Assembly: GCA_964561925.1 (NCBI GenBank)
Contig: CAZLRW010000003.1
Location: 22,526-86,525, forward strand
DNA from: SZUA-430 sp964561925
GTDB lineage: Bacteria; Pseudomonadota; Alphaproteobacteria; Micropepsales; Micropepsaceae
Reading direction: 5' to 3'
Length of the DNA: 64,000 nt
Shown: in pieces, positions 7,276-16,813 of the stretch
Position numbering within the stretch: position 1 is the first letter of the stretch
Layout of the letters: each line of letters starts with the position of its first letter
The notes under the pieces: model-generated
What the model was told of the DNA's origin: nothing
The model's database searches: none
Seen by the model: only the letters and a program-made list of their open reading frames with translations
Made by a program: the position numbers and the translations under genes

Positions 7276-9354
7276 TCAATCTATCAACTTCTGCGCCAGA
7301 TACACATAGTGCCTGGCCCAGCGGTCGGCGTTCATCGCGGGGTCGGCGTCGTTCGAGTGACCGCCGAACGTGTTCTCGTAGTAGATGTAGGGCGCGCCGA
7401 TTTCGGCGAGCCGTGCCGAGAACTTCCGCGCATGTCCCGGATGCACGCGATCATCCTCCGTGTTCGTCGTGATGTAGGGCTCAGGGTAGGTCATATCCGG
7501 CTTCAGCTTCTGATACGCCGAATAGGCCGCGATGAACGCGCGATCGCCCGCGACGTCCGGATTGCCGTACTCGCCCGTCCACGACGCGCCGGCCGATAGC
7601 TTGTGATAGCGGAGCATGTCGACCAGCGGACTCTCGACGACGACCGCGTTGAACAACTCCGGCCGCTGCGTCATCAGCACCGTCGTCAGTACGCCGCCGT
7701 TCGAGCGGCCGTAGATGCCGAGGCGGCGCGCACTCGTCACCTTGCGCGCGATCAGGTCCTCGCCCACCGCCGCGAAATCGTCGAACGCGCGCTGCCGGTT
7801 CTCGCGCAGCGCCGATTGGTGCCACGCCGGCCCGAACTCGCCACCGCCGCGGATGTTCGCGATGACATAGGCCCCGCCGCGCTCGAGCCACAGCTTGCCC
7901 ATCTCCGGCAGATAAGCCGGCGGCTTCGACAACTGAAAACCGCCGTACCCGAACAAGAGCGTCGGCGTCGATCCGTCACCCTTCATCTTCTTCGGCCGCA
8001 CCAGGAAGTAGGGCACCTTTGTGCCGTCACGCGACGTCGCCCAATGTTGCTCCACCGAATGCGTCGAAGCACGGAAGCGCGCCGGCAGCGCGCGCACAAG
8101 CCCCGCCTTGCCCGCCTGCGCATCCGCCCACCAAAGTTTCGTGGGCTCGAGAAAACTCTCCGACGTCAGGAACATCAGCGCCCCCGACTTCTGACCCGCG
8201 CGCACGACAAGCTGCGAGTCCTTCGGCAGATCGAGCCGCTTGCCCTGCCACGCCCCGCCCGTGCGCGCATAAACCTCAATCGCGCCTTTCACGTTGTCGA
8301 GCAGCTGCACCACGACGTGGTCGCGCGTGGTCTCGACCGCATCGATTGTCTGACTGGCCGAAGGTTGCATGACGAGTTCGAGCGCGAACGCGCCGGACTG
8401 CGCCCGCGCGAGATCCATCGCCACAAGCGCGCCCGCTTCGAACGTCCGGAACTTCTCCTGCAACGAAAAGATCAACTGCCCGTCGACGAAGCCGCGCAAC
8501 GTCGACTTCAGCGGCACGTCGAGCTTCACCTGTTTCCCGCCGTCGAGCAGCGTGTACTCCGCTTCGAAAAACCCGACGCGCCGTTCGGCGATCGTCGCGC
8601 GCAGCGCGCCGTCAGCATCGCGAACGGTGCGTGGAAATACGAGCGTGTCCTTGCGCGCCCCGCGGAACACTTCCTTCGCGCCAGCCCAATCCTGCCCGCG
8701 CTTCAACAGTTTGAGCGTGAACGGATAACCCGACTCCGTCGTGTCGTCATCGGACATCGGCCGCGCGACCAGCAGCGTGTCGCGGTCCACCCACTCGACC
8801 GTTTGCTTCGCGCGATCGAGCCGGAACCCGCCTTCGACGAACGCTTTCGTCTTCGTGTCGAACTCGCGGATCTCGACCGCATCGCCGCCGCCGTCCGACA
8901 ACTCGACGAGACAGAAGCGATCCTCAGGCGCGAGACAATCGACGCGCTTCCAAAACCAATTCTTGCCCTCCGCCTTCGCGAGCGCATCGACGTCGAGCAG
9001 CGTCGTCCACTTCGGCCGCCCCGCGCGATACGAGGCAAGCGACGCATGCCGCCACAGCCCGTGCGGCTGCTTGGCGTCCTGCCAGATATTGTCGACGCCG
9101 CCCGCGCGGAATTGCGGCAGCGACAGCCGGTCTTTCGCCGTGAAGATCGCAAGCGCTTCGCGCCGGTAGGTCGCAAACCGCTTGTCGCCGTCGAGCCGCG
9201 CTTGCGCCTTCGCGTTCTCGCCCTTGACCCAATCGAGCGCCTTCGCGCCGTGCACGTCCTCGAGCCAGAGGAAGGAATCGTCGTCGCGCGTGTTCACACT
9301 GGTGCACGCCGTCATGAGAAGCGCCGCAGCGCAGGCAAGAAGGGCAATCCGCAT
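7276..9354 (-). CDS. Prolyl oligopeptidase (S9A), lipoprotein
   Basis: A 692-residue serine peptidase cutting short peptides, usually after proline. The N terminus is a lipoprotein signal with lipobox LMTAC, so it is anchored in the periplasm. Residues of about 30-420 form the seven-bladed propeller that gates access; the alpha/beta-hydrolase domain carries the triad Ser551 (GRSNGG), Asp in DDRV (634-635) and His666 (GGHSND). The lipoprotein form differs from the cytosolic enzymes of animals but is common in Gram-negative bacteria. It is transcribed towards the toxin gene. It is a single gene with a 269-base upstream region that holds no other gene. Confidence 0.93.
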   Translation of the reverse strand: MRIALLACAAALLMTACTSVNTRDDDSFLWLEDVHGAKALDWVKGENAKAQARLDGDKRFATYRREALAIFTAKDRLSLPQFRAGGVDNIWQDAKQPHGLWRHASLASYRAGRPKWTTLLDVDALAKAEGKNWFWKRVDCLAPEDRFCLVELSDGGGDAVEIREFDTKTKAFVEGGFRLDRAKQTVEWVDRDTLLVARPMSDDDTTESGYPFTLKLLKRGQDWAGAKEVFRGARKDTLVFPRTVRDADGALRATIAERRVGFFEAEYTLLDGGKQVKLDVPLKSTLRGFVDGQLIFSLQEKFRTFEAGALVAMDLARAQSGAFALELVMQPSASQTIDAVETTRDHVVVQLLDNVKGAIEVYARTGGAWQGKRLDLPKDSQLVVRAGQKSGALMFLTSESFLEPTKLWWADAQAGKAGLVRALPARFRASTHSVEQHWATSRDGTKVPYFLVRPKKMKGDGSTPTLLFGYGGFQLSKPPAYLPEMGKLWLERGGAYVIANIRGGGEFGPAWHQSALRENRQRAFDDFAAVGEDLIARKVTSARRLGIYGRSNGGVLTTVLMTQRPELFNAVVVESPLVDMLRYHKLSAGASWTGEYGNPDVAGDRAFIAAYSAYQKLKPDMTYPEPYITTNTEDDRVHPGHARKFSARLAEIGAPYIYYENTFGGHSNDADPAMNADRWARHYVYLAQKLID

Positions 9355-9623
9355 GTCGTCTCGCTGAAGGATGGATCACAGGGCAGAGGCATGGAGTCTC
9401 ATACCTGTATCGCTGGTCACAGCGCCAATCCCGATGACGCCGGAGTCAGGCGCGCAACCGCTTGATCGTGTTCACGGAATCGCGAGCCAGCGCGAAATTT
9501 GTCCACTGTGCCAATGGGTTGGAATCGAGCCTGTCCCCGGTTTGCGGTGATTAACGCACCATTGACGAACTGGCCAGGCCACCCCCACTTAGCCCGCATA
9601 CCCGAGGAGAGGCTCAGGAAACA

Positions 9624-10904
9624 ATGAACGACATGCTCAACAACAAGAAGTACTTGCTGGCCGGCGTCGCGGTGATCGCGGTCGCGGCGGGCGCACTCTA
9701 TTTCGGCGGCGTCTATCCGCCGTCGAGCGACCAGACCGCCGGCACGATCGTGCCCGCGGAGCGCTATCGCTCGTCGCAAGTGCAGGACGCCGACGTCACG
9801 CTCGGCGACCAGGGCGTCGCGCAGCTGATGCAGACGGATGCGTTCCAGTTGATGGTCACCGACCCGTCGTTCCGCGCGCTCGTCGCCGATCCGGGTTTCG
9901 CGGCACTCGCCGCGCACCCGAAGGCGCTTGAAGCAATCGGCCAGAATGCGGAGGCCTTCGCCGCCTTCGCGCGTCAACCGAAGGCGCTTGCAGCGCTTGC
10001 GGACAACGCTGAAGCGTTCGCGGCGCTCGCAAACGCCAAGGCGCTCGACGCCGACGCGGTGAGCGGCCTTGCCAAAGCGGTGGAAACCGACGCGGTCTCC
10101 GGCCTTGCAAAGGTCGCGGAAGACAGCGCCGTCGCGGGTCTTGCCAAGGCGACAGAAGACGCCTCGGTCAATGCGCTCGCGGCTCTCGCCGACAACGCCG
10201 CCGCATTCGCGGCCTTCGCGCGCCAGCCGAAAGCGCTTGAAGCCATGTCGAGCCACGCGAGCGCCTTCGCTGCCTTTGCGCGCCATCCGAAAGCGCTCGA
10301 AGCGATGGCGAAGAACGCGTCCGCGTTCTCGTCCTACGCCAAGAATGCGAAGTCGTTTGCCTCCGACGCCGCGTCCGCCAAGGCGGCGCACATGGCGGAC
10401 AACGCCTCCGCGTTCGCGGCGCTCGCCAGGGATTCGAAAGCTATGGCCGCCCTCGAATCGGACTCGACCGCCTTTTCGGCACTCGCCGACAATGCGGAGG
10501 CTTTCGCAGCGCTCGCCAACGACACGGATGCGCTCTCCGCACTCGGCAATGCCAAGGCACTCGACGCGATGGCGAAGAATGCGTCGGCCTTCGCGGCCTT
10601 CGCTCGTCAACCCAAGGCGCTGGCAGCGCTCTCGGACAACGCCTCGGCGTTTGCCGCGCTGGGCGCGGACGCGAAAGCGCTGAGCGCGCTCGGGAACGCC
10701 AAAGCGCTCGACGCCATGGCGAAGAACGCCTCGGCCTTCGCCTCGCTTGCGGCGAACCAAAAGGCGCTCGACGCCATGTCGAGGAACGCGGCGTCCTTCG
10801 CCTCGCTGGCGTCGAACCAAGCGTTCGCGCAAGTCGCCGCGCACCCCTCGTTCGCGTCCGCGATGAGCGACCAGGCCTTTCTGGACGCCATGTCGAAGAA
10901 GTAA
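9624..10904 (+). CDS. Membrane-anchored Ala-rich decapeptide-repeat protein
   Basis: A 426-residue protein of unknown function. Residues 9-28 are a single membrane helix (LLAGVAVIAVAAGALYFGGV), without a convincing cleavage site. From about residue 70 to the end, the chain is made of 10-11-residue units with the pattern (N/Q/H)-(A/P)-(E/K/S)-A-(F/L)-x-A-(F/L/M)-A-x, such as NAEAFAAFAR and QPKALAALAD. Alanine is around two fifths of this part, and Phe/Leu recur at fixed spacing. The pattern predicts all-alpha structure, a long coiled rod or a tight solenoid, probably in the periplasm. AGGAAAC precedes ATG 9624. A strong terminator follows. No known family is recognised. Confidence 0.8.
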   Translation: MNDMLNNKKYLLAGVAVIAVAAGALYFGGVYPPSSDQTAGTIVPAERYRSSQVQDADVTLGDQGVAQLMQTDAFQLMVTDPSFRALVADPGFAALAAHPKALEAIGQNAEAFAAFARQPKALAALADNAEAFAALANAKALDADAVSGLAKAVETDAVSGLAKVAEDSAVAGLAKATEDASVNALAALADNAAAFAAFARQPKALEAMSSHASAFAAFARHPKALEAMAKNASAFSSYAKNAKSFASDAASAKAAHMADNASAFAALARDSKAMAALESDSTAFSALADNAEAFAALANDTDALSALGNAKALDAMAKNASAFAAFARQPKALAALSDNASAFAALGADAKALSALGNAKALDAMAKNASAFASLAANQKALDAMSRNAASFASLASNQAFAQVAAHPSFASAMSDQAFLDAMSKK

Positions 10905-10930
10905 CACCGAATCAGAACCGTCATCGCGAA

Positions 10931-10963
10931 GCCGCCCGCACCAAGCGGGCGGCTTTTGTTTTG
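10931..10963 (+). terminator. Rho-independent terminator after the Ala-rich gene
   Basis: A perfect 9-bp stem GCCGCCCGC / GCGGGCGGC with a five-base loop (10931-10953), followed by TTTTGTTTTG. It ends the single-gene unit 9624-10904 and separates it from the metallopeptidase gene. Confidence 0.92.
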
Positions 10964-11009
10964 CCCCGCGCCTCCGCAAGCTTTGCGTTGAGGTGATTCG
11001 GGGGACGTG

Positions 11010-13943
11010 ATGCGCGCAGCGTTGCTGTGCCTGGTGTTGGCGTGCGCGCTTGGCCGTCCTCTCGCGGCCGACGAAATCGAGATGGACCGCCTCGAAACGG
11101 AAGATCTCGACCTCCTCTATTTCGACCCGCCCCAGACCTATCTGACCCCCTATGCTGCGCGCGCCTTCCTGAACTCGATCGAGTTCCAGAAGCGCATCTT
11201 CGAGTGGAAGCCTTGGGAAAAGACGACGTTCCTGCTCAAGGACTTCACGGACTCGGGTAACGCCGCCGCCCGCGCCTCGCCGAACAACGCACTGCTGATC
11301 GACGTCGCGCCCTTGAACCAGGCGTTCGAAACGCTGACCGCGGGCGAGCGCATCTTCACGCTGATGAACCACGAACTCGTCCACGTCGCCACGATGGATG
11401 TCTGGAACGAGGACGATGCGTTCTGGCGCAAGTTCTTCATGGGCAAGCCCATGCCCGTGGAAGAACATCCGGAATCGATCCTCTACAATTACCTCGCCAC
11501 CCCGCGCGTGAATGCGCCGCGCTGGTTCCTCGAAGGTTCGGCCGTCTTCATGGACACCTGGATGGCCGGCGGCATCGGCCGCGCGCAGGGCGCCTATGAC
11601 GAGATGGTGTTCCGCGCCATGGTGCGCGACGGCGCGCATTTCTATTCGCCGCTGGGCCTCGAAGCCGAAGGTTCGTCCGTCGACTTTCAGGTCGGCGTGA
11701 ACGCCTATCTCTACGGCACGCGCTTCATCAGTTACCTTGCGCTCACGCGCTCGCCCGAACACGTGGTCGAGTGGCTGAAGCGCGGCCCCGACAGCGACGC
11801 CTACTACTCGAACCAGTTCGAGCGCGTGTTCGGCAAACCGCTGGTCGACGTCTGGGACGATTGGATCGCCTGGGAACACGACTTCCAGAAGCGCAACCTC
11901 GAAGCCGTGAAAGCCCACCCGACGACCGCGCTCAAACGCTTGACCGCGAACGGCTTGGGCTCCGTCTCCCGTCTCTACTATGACGAGAAGCGCCAAAGCC
12001 TGATCGGCGCCTTCCGCTATCCGGGCGTCATCGCCCATGTCGGCGAACTGTCACTGAAGGACGGCAGCATCCGCCGCCTCGTCGACGTGAAGGGGCCGAT
12101 GCACTACCGCGTCGCCTCGGTGGCCTATGACCCGAAAACCGCGACCGCCTGGTACACGACCGACAACTACGCCTTCCGCGACTTGATCGAGATCGACGTG
12201 GCAAGCGGCAAGACGAAGATGCGGCTCAAGGATGCGCGCATCGGCGACCTCGCGTTCAACCCCGCCGACCGCACGCTTTGGGGTCTGCGCCATCTGAACG
12301 GCTTCGTCACGCTCGTGCGCATGGACCCGCCCTATGAGGCGTGGACGCAGATTCACACCTGGCCCTACGGCGAAGTGCCGTTCGACCTCGACATCTCGCC
12401 CGACGGCGAGTTGATCGCGATGTCGCACGCCCGCGTCAACGGCGACCAGGCGCTGCGTGTCTATCGCCTGAGGGAGATGAAGGACGAGAAGCCGAAGGAA
12501 GTCGCGAGCTTCGATTTCGGCGTCGCGGTGCCGGAGAGCTTCGTCTTCGCCCCCGATTCAAAATCGCTCTACGGCAGCTCGTATTACACCGGCGTCTCGA
12601 ACATCTTCCGCTTCGACATCGCCTCAGCGAAGGTCGCGGCCGTCTCGAACGCCGAAACCGGCCTCTTCCGCCCGATCCCGCGCGAGACCGGCAAGCTCAT
12701 TGCGCTCGAATACACCGGCCAAGGTTTCACGCCCGTCGAACTCGATCCGAAACCTCTGGAAGACTTAAGCGCCGTCAAATTCCTCGGCAACGAAGTCGCG
12801 ACGAAACACCCGGTCGTGAAGACCTGGGCCGTCGGCTCGCCCGCCAAAATCCCGCTCGACGAGAAGATCACGCGCCGCGGCAAGTACGTGCCCTCCGACG
12901 AAATGAAGGTCGGCGCCGCCTACCCGATCGTCGAAGGCTACAAGGGTTACGCCTCGTTCGGCTGGCACCTGATGCTGGAAGACGCGCTGCAATTCGCAAA
13001 GCTCTACATGACCGCGTCCTACTCGACGACGGAATCGCTGAAGGAGGCGGAGCGTTTCCACTTCAACATCGAATACCGCACCGTCAACGGCTACATCCGC
13101 TACTGGCACAACGACGCCGATTTCTACGACCTGTTCGGCCCGACGGAGCGCAGCCGCAAGGGCGACGCGATCCTCGCCGGTTACAAATGGCCGCTGATCT
13201 ACGATCCGCCGATCCAGGCGAACCTCGCGATGGATGCGGGCTACTTCACCGGCCTCGACACGCTGCCCGGCAATCAGAACGTGCCCGCGACCGCCGACAC
13301 GGTTTATTCGCTCGACTTCAAGCTCGATTACTCGGACACCGACAAATCGCTCGGCGCGGTCGATCACGAAAAGGGGTACCGCTGGGAAGTTGCCTGGGGC
13401 GCCGACAACGCGGGCGGCGAAATGTTCCCGAAGGTGCGCGCGGGCTTCGACTTCGGCTTTCCGATCGGTTGGGAGCACTCCTCGCTCTGGCTCTATTCCT
13501 CGGCGGGCTTGGCCGGCGGCGACCGTTTGAACCCGTTCACGCCGTTCTATTTCGGCGGCTTCAAGAACAACTACCTCGACGACAAGGAGACGAAGCGCTA
13601 CCGCGAGTACCACACGATGCCGGGCTTCGAGATCGACGAGGTCGCCGCGCGCAACTTCGCCAAGTCCGTCGCCGAGTGGAACCTGCCGCCCATCCGCTTC
13701 GAGGACGTCGGCACGCCGAGCCTCTACCTGGGTTCGATCCGCTCGGCCGTATTCGCAGGCGTCCTTCACACCGACATGGGCCTTGCGACGGAGCGCACCG
13801 TCGGCAACGCGGGCGCGCAGCTCGACTTCAACTTCACGCTCGCCCACCGCCTGCCGATGACGTTGTCTTTGGGCTACGCCGCGGGGATCGAGGATGGCGC
13901 GAAGCTCGACGAAGAGTGGCTGATCTCCCTCAAGATCATGTAG
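11010..13943 (+). CDS. Secreted gluzincin-like metallopeptidase with beta-propeller and C-terminal barrel-like domain
   Basis: A 977-residue exported protein (signal peptide about 1-20, ending PLAADE). Residues 121-125 are the zinc motif HELVH, with a likely third ligand Glu175 in WFLEGSAVF, the layout of gluzincin/MA-clan peptidases. Residues of about 310-600 show repeated strands with YDPKTATAW, FNPADRTLWG, ISPDGELIAM and FAPDSKSLYG, a TolB/WD-type propeller. From about residue 640 to the end alternating strands rich in Tyr/Trp/Phe (AGFDFGFPIGW, LYSSAGLAGG, LDFNFTLAH) resemble an outer-membrane beta-barrel, ending LISLKIM. So it may be anchored in the outer membrane by itself. GTG 11007 is an alternative start. 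PrsW follows 11 bases later. Confidence 0.8.
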   Translation: MRAALLCLVLACALGRPLAADEIEMDRLETEDLDLLYFDPPQTYLTPYAARAFLNSIEFQKRIFEWKPWEKTTFLLKDFTDSGNAAARASPNNALLIDVAPLNQAFETLTAGERIFTLMNHELVHVATMDVWNEDDAFWRKFFMGKPMPVEEHPESILYNYLATPRVNAPRWFLEGSAVFMDTWMAGGIGRAQGAYDEMVFRAMVRDGAHFYSPLGLEAEGSSVDFQVGVNAYLYGTRFISYLALTRSPEHVVEWLKRGPDSDAYYSNQFERVFGKPLVDVWDDWIAWEHDFQKRNLEAVKAHPTTALKRLTANGLGSVSRLYYDEKRQSLIGAFRYPGVIAHVGELSLKDGSIRRLVDVKGPMHYRVASVAYDPKTATAWYTTDNYAFRDLIEIDVASGKTKMRLKDARIGDLAFNPADRTLWGLRHLNGFVTLVRMDPPYEAWTQIHTWPYGEVPFDLDISPDGELIAMSHARVNGDQALRVYRLREMKDEKPKEVASFDFGVAVPESFVFAPDSKSLYGSSYYTGVSNIFRFDIASAKVAAVSNAETGLFRPIPRETGKLIALEYTGQGFTPVELDPKPLEDLSAVKFLGNEVATKHPVVKTWAVGSPAKIPLDEKITRRGKYVPSDEMKVGAAYPIVEGYKGYASFGWHLMLEDALQFAKLYMTASYSTTESLKEAERFHFNIEYRTVNGYIRYWHNDADFYDLFGPTERSRKGDAILAGYKWPLIYDPPIQANLAMDAGYFTGLDTLPGNQNVPATADTVYSLDFKLDYSDTDKSLGAVDHEKGYRWEVAWGADNAGGEMFPKVRAGFDFGFPIGWEHSSLWLYSSAGLAGGDRLNPFTPFYFGGFKNNYLDDKETKRYREYHTMPGFEIDEVAARNFAKSVAEWNLPPIRFEDVGTPSLYLGSIRSAVFAGVLHTDMGLATERTVGNAGAQLDFNFTLAHRLPMTLSLGYAAGIEDGAKLDEEWLISLKIM

Positions 13944-13954
13944 CCTTGGCCACT

Positions 13955-14983
13955 ATGTCCCTGGCGTTCTATCTCGAAGCCCCGATCGCGCTCGCCCCCG
14001 CGCTCGTCTTTCTGTTCGTGCTCGACCGCTTGGACAGTTTTCGCCTGGTCAGCCTGCGCACGGCGGTGCTGACGCTCGCCGCCGGCGGCGCACTCGCCGT
14101 CGCCGCCTATTTCGTGAACGCCGCCACGATGAGCCTGACGGGCGCCGACATCGGTCCATACACGCGCTACGGCGCGCCGATCATCGAAGAGGCGCTGAAA
14201 GCCGCCGTGATGATCTATCTCTTCGCCCGCGCCCGTATCGGCTTCCTGATCGACGCAGCCGTCATGGGCTTCGCCGTCGGCACCGGCTTTGCGCTCGTCG
14301 AGAACCTCTACTATCTCGCGACCTTTCCGGAGGCGAATGTCGGCGTCTGGATCGTGCGCGGCTTCGGCACGGCGATGATGCACGGCGGCGCGACTGCGAT
14401 CTTCGGCGTGCTCGCCCAGTCGTGGACGGAACGCCACACGAAATTTGAACCCGCGCTCTACGTCCCAGGATTTGCCGCGGCCGCCCTGATTCACAGCCTG
14501 TTCAACCACCTGCTGCACGCCCCATTGATCGCGACCGCCGCGATGATCTTGCTGATCCCCGCCATTCTCCTCCTCGTCTTTGCGAAGAGCGAACACCGCA
14601 TCCACAATTGGCTCATCAAGGATCACGCCGATCACGAGCGCCTGCTCGCCACCATGAGCATCGAGTTCGCGCACAGCGAGGCTGGACGTTTCATTTCGGA
14701 GCTCGCTGACAAGTTCGACGCGGCGACGACCGCCGACATCTACGCCTATATGCGCCTGCACGCCGAACTCGTCCTGCGCGCGGAGGACCTGCTGCTCGCG
14801 CGCGCGGCCGGCGCGAAGCCCGCGATCACCGCCGCCGACCGCGACGGATTCGATCGCCTGCACGCGCTCGAACGCAAGATCGGCAAAACCGCGCTGTTGG
14901 CCATTTGGCCGCACCTGCACTACAGCCGCGAGGAATTGGCCGAGCTTTACGAGCTGGAGAGCCGCACGCGCCATCACGCGTGA
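13955..14983 (+). CDS. PrsW family intramembrane metalloprotease
   Basis: A 342-residue polytopic protein with about seven membrane helices in the first 210 residues and a soluble, helical C-terminal 130 residues. PrsW proteins cut membrane substrates; Bacillus PrsW makes the first cut in an anti-sigma factor. The family signatures are present: Glu78-Glu79 (PIIEEALK), Glu116 (FALVENLYY), His143 (MMHGGATAIFG) and His180/Asn184 (LIHSLFNHLL). The cytoplasmic tail is longer than in small family members. It begins 11 bases after the metallopeptidase gene stop and is probably co-transcribed with it. The upstream bases of this frame over the previous gene are open by chance and not coding. Substrate unknown. 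Confidence 0.88.
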   Translation: MSLAFYLEAPIALAPALVFLFVLDRLDSFRLVSLRTAVLTLAAGGALAVAAYFVNAATMSLTGADIGPYTRYGAPIIEEALKAAVMIYLFARARIGFLIDAAVMGFAVGTGFALVENLYYLATFPEANVGVWIVRGFGTAMMHGGATAIFGVLAQSWTERHTKFEPALYVPGFAAAALIHSLFNHLLHAPLIATAAMILLIPAILLLVFAKSEHRIHNWLIKDHADHERLLATMSIEFAHSEAGRFISELADKFDAATTADIYAYMRLHAELVLRAEDLLLARAAGAKPAITAADRDGFDRLHALERKIGKTALLAIWPHLHYSREELAELYELESRTRHHA

Positions 14984-15070
14984 CGAAGGTCACAGTACCT
15001 CAAGTACAGTTGAACGTCGGCTGCGTCGGCGGATATACCGCGCGCCACACGAAATGGAGGGTCCACCGCT

Positions 15071-16774
15071 ATGCGCACTCGCACTCTATCCAGCTTGTCC
15101 TCTGCGTTGTTGCTGACGACGGCGCTCGCGCTGCCGCTCGCCGGCTGCGCCGACGACGACACCACCGGCACGCCAACCACCGCCGCTCATGCAGGCCATG
15201 GCGCGCACGGCGGCGATGTCAAAACGCCGCTGTTCGACAATCTCGGCACGCACTCTCACAAGATCACGACGAGCTCCGCCGAAGCGCAGGCCTACTTCAA
15301 TCAAGGCTACCGCAAGCTCTTCAATTTCAACCACGCCGCCGCAATCGCCGCTTTCCAAGAAGCCCTGAAGCGCGATCCGAACTGCGCCATGTGCTGGTGG
15401 GGCATCGCCTTCGCGCACGGGCCCAACATCAACATGCCGATGATGCCCGAGGCGGTCGGCCCCGCGAACGAGGCGATCGCGAATGCGCAGCGTCTCGCCG
15501 CCGGCGCCAGCGCCGCGGAACGGGACTACATCGCCGCCCTCGCCAAACGCTATTCGACCGACCCGAAGGCCGACCGCGCCGAACTCGACAAGGCGTTCGC
15601 CGCCGCGATGCGCGATGTCGCGCGCAAGTACCCGAACGACCTCGACGCGCAAACGCTCTACGCCGAAGCGCTGATGGACACCACGCCCTGGGACTATTGG
15701 ACCCCGGACAACAAGAAGGCGAAGGCGGGCGTCGAAGACCTCGTGCCGACGCTTGAGGCCGTGCTCGCGAAGGAACCGAACCACGCGGGCGCGATCCACC
15801 TCTACATCCACGCGGTCGAGAAGGCCGACCCGAAGCGCGCGGAGAAGGCAGCCGACCGCCTCGCCGCGCTGATGCCGGGTGCGGGCCACATCGTCCACAT
15901 GCCGACCCACATCTATAACCGCATCGGTCGCTACGAAGACTCGGTGGAACTGAACAAGAAGGCCGCGAAAGCGGACGAGGCCTACTTCGCCGCCACGAAC
16001 GACCGCGGCATGTACGCGTCGATGTACTACATCCACAATCTTCACTTCGTGTGGACCGCAGCGACGACCGAAGGCCGCTCCGCCACCGCGCTCGACTTCG
16101 CCAAACAAGTCGTCGACAAGGTGCCGGTGCAAATGGCGCGCGAAATTCCGGGCGTCGAGATCTTCGTGCCGACGCTCACCTACACGCAGCTGCGCTTCGG
16201 CAAGTGGGACGACGTGCTGGCGACGCCAGCGCCGGACAAAGACCTCCACCTCGCGACCGCGATGTGGCACTACGCCCGCGCCCGCGCGCTCGCGGCGAAG
16301 GGTGACGTGAAGCAGGCAAAGGCCGAACACGCGCAGATCGAAAAATCGTTCGGCGCCGACGCGGCGAAGCGCTTCTCGACGTTCGGCACGCCCGGCCAAG
16401 ACTTGGTCACGATCGCAAGCCACGTCGCCGCCGCCGACATCGCCCTGGCGCAAGGCCAAACGAAAATCGCCGTCGCCAAACTTGAGGCGGCCGCAAAGGT
16501 CCAAGACACGCTGCCCTACATGGAGCCGCCATGGTGGGACTTCCCGGTCCGCCAATACCTGGGCGCGGCACTGCTGAAGGCGAACCAACCGAAGGCCGCC
16601 GAACGCGCCTACCGCGACGACCTGCACGAATGGAAGAACAACGGCTGGTCACTGTTCGGCCTTAGCGAGGCGCTGAAGCGCCAAGGCAAGACGAAGGAAG
16701 CGAGCGCAACGGAAGCCGCTTTCGCCAAAGCCTGGACCCGTGCCGACGTCAAACTGAGCGAAAGCCGGTTCTAA
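15071..16774 (+). CDS. TPR-repeat lipoprotein
   Basis: A 567-residue protein with a lipoprotein signal (LPLAGC) and TPR-like helical repeats, for example YFNQGYRKLFNFNHAAAIAAFQEALKRDP cut here as the first unit around residues 75-105. Further features are CAMCWWGIAFAHGPN, the His-rich motif GHIVHMPTHIYNRIGRY near residue 275-295 and paired repeats near the C terminus (YLGAALLKANQ, SLFGLSEALKRQGK). This combination marks a widespread family of uncharacterised proteins annotated as tetratricopeptide repeat proteins; the HxxHMPxHIY motif suggests a metal or heme site but this is not proven. A segment after the signal is rich in His/Gly (HAGHGAHGG). A GGAGGG sequence precedes ATG 15071. Confidence 0.85.
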   Translation: MRTRTLSSLSSALLLTTALALPLAGCADDDTTGTPTTAAHAGHGAHGGDVKTPLFDNLGTHSHKITTSSAEAQAYFNQGYRKLFNFNHAAAIAAFQEALKRDPNCAMCWWGIAFAHGPNINMPMMPEAVGPANEAIANAQRLAAGASAAERDYIAALAKRYSTDPKADRAELDKAFAAAMRDVARKYPNDLDAQTLYAEALMDTTPWDYWTPDNKKAKAGVEDLVPTLEAVLAKEPNHAGAIHLYIHAVEKADPKRAEKAADRLAALMPGAGHIVHMPTHIYNRIGRYEDSVELNKKAAKADEAYFAATNDRGMYASMYYIHNLHFVWTAATTEGRSATALDFAKQVVDKVPVQMAREIPGVEIFVPTLTYTQLRFGKWDDVLATPAPDKDLHLATAMWHYARARALAAKGDVKQAKAEHAQIEKSFGADAAKRFSTFGTPGQDLVTIASHVAAADIALAQGQTKIAVAKLEAAAKVQDTLPYMEPPWWDFPVRQYLGAALLKANQPKAAERAYRDDLHEWKNNGWSLFGLSEALKRQGKTKEASATEAAFAKAWTRADVKLSESRF

Positions 16775-16813
16775 CAAACAAGGGTCGGCCGCCTCACGAA
16801 AGCGCGGCCGACC
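16773..16813 (-). terminator. Probable terminator of the minus-strand PQQ-dehydrogenase operon
   Basis: A perfect 10-bp inverted repeat GGTCGGCCGC / GCGGCCGACC (16783-16792 and 16804-16813) spans the stop of the double NTF2 gene. Read on the minus strand it is followed by CTTGTTTGTT, a usable U-rich tail. It lies between two convergent genes; the plus-strand side has no T-run. Confidence 0.65.
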